Source: an uncultured Atopostipes sp.
GTDB lineage: Bacteria > Bacillota > Bacilli > Lactobacillales > Carnobacteriaceae_A
Reading direction: 5' to 3'
NCBI GenBank assembly: GCA_910588235.1
Contig: CAJUOQ010000066.1
Location: 1-5,115 of the forward strand
DNA length: 5,115 bases
Shown here: positions 5,062-5,115 of the stretch, one piece after another
Layout: every line of letters starts with the position of its first letter
Position numbering within the stretch: the stretch's first letter is position 1
Made by a program: the position numbers and the translations under genes
The notes under the pieces: generated by a model
What the model saw: the letters and a program-made list of their open reading frames with translations, nothing else
The model's database searches: none
Told to the model about the DNA's origin: nothing

Positions 5062-5115
5062 ATCGAGTAGGACAAAATAAATCGTCCTCTCACACCACCA
5101 GACGTACGGATCCGT
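5062..5115 (-). ncRNA. Probable 3' end of a group II intron (domain VI), cut by the window edge
   Basis: On the minus strand a hairpin pairs GAG-AGGAC (5091-5084) with GTCCT-A-CTC (5073-5065), leaving one unpaired A at 5068. Group II domain VI is defined by such a bulged adenosine, the lariat branch point, 7-8 bases before the 3' splice site. Here A5068 is the seventh base from an intron end at ...CTCGAT (5062), which fits the usual AY ending. The next minus-strand bases are TTTTTT, as expected for class C introns, which insert just behind terminator stems. The flanking GGTGGTGTGAGAGG and CCTACTCGAT also resemble, from memory, the tails following class C intron reverse transcriptase genes. 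Domain V and the reverse transcriptase would lie beyond 5115. The alternative is an ordinary minus-strand terminator with a bulge, which the sequence here cannot exclude. Confidence 0.5.

Noticed and set aside
5065..5091. Plain intrinsic terminator of an unseen minus-strand gene
   Set aside because: Not fully excluded, since a T run does follow. It was ranked second because the single bulged A, its distance from the T run and the flanking sequence fit group II domain VI better.
5106..5115. Perfect 10-bp palindrome ACGGATCCGT at the window edge as an operator or att site
   Set aside because: It falls in the presumed intron tail, probably part of a stem, and is cut off by the window, so nothing can be assigned to it.
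1..5115. tRNA, rRNA, CRISPR array, complete insertion sequence or phage defence genes
   Set aside because: I found no spaced direct repeats, transposase, Cas-like protein or cloverleaf. All sizeable coding regions belong to recognisable chromosomal families.

Overview
This window reads as chromosomal DNA from a low-GC Gram-positive bacterium of the Firmicutes. A member of the Lactobacillales is most likely, but I cannot name a genus from sequence alone. The evidence is AT-rich intergenic DNA, strong AGGAGG-type ribosome sites, intrinsic terminators with long T runs, an LPxTG sortase-anchored surface protein, and a DegV/FakB-type fatty-acid-binding protein.

Layout, left to right. (1) Positions 1-535 hold a complete monocistronic ndk (nucleoside diphosphate kinase) with its own promoter and terminator. 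(2) Positions 536-651 hold no gene but carry a roughly 70-nt imperfect inverted repeat (542-610), isolated between two terminators. (3) Positions 652-2168, minus strand, encode a 488-residue cell-wall protein: TTG start, signal peptide, acidic repeats, three G5 repeats, a proline-rich linker and an LPPTG anchor. It has its own terminator. (4) Positions 2169-2335 are a divergent promoter region with a 10-bp-arm inverted repeat. (5) Positions 2336-4321, plus strand, are a two-gene operon of degV (fatty-acid carrier fold) and a DUF2974/Mbeg1-like alpha/beta-hydrolase-fold protein with a GHSKGG nucleophile elbow. It ends in a strong hairpin terminator. (6) Positions 4387-4956, minus strand, encode a TetR-family regulator convergent with the operon. 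(7) The right edge (about 5062-5115, minus strand) looks like the 3' tail of a group II intron: a domain VI-like hairpin with a bulged A seven bases from a plausible 3' splice site, followed directly by a T run, as expected for a class C intron inserted behind a terminator. The rest of the intron lies outside the window.

How the parts may work together: ndk is housekeeping nucleotide metabolism and stands alone. The degV-hydrolase pair is co-transcribed and suggests lipid handling: a fatty-acid-binding protein beside a putative serine hydrolase. The TetR protein has a two-component C-terminal layout like the DhaS/YxaF-type regulators. Its target is not evident, because no divergent gene lies next to it in the window. 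Most genes here are recognisable families. The least explained sequences are the structured element at 542-610 and the right-edge intron-like tail.
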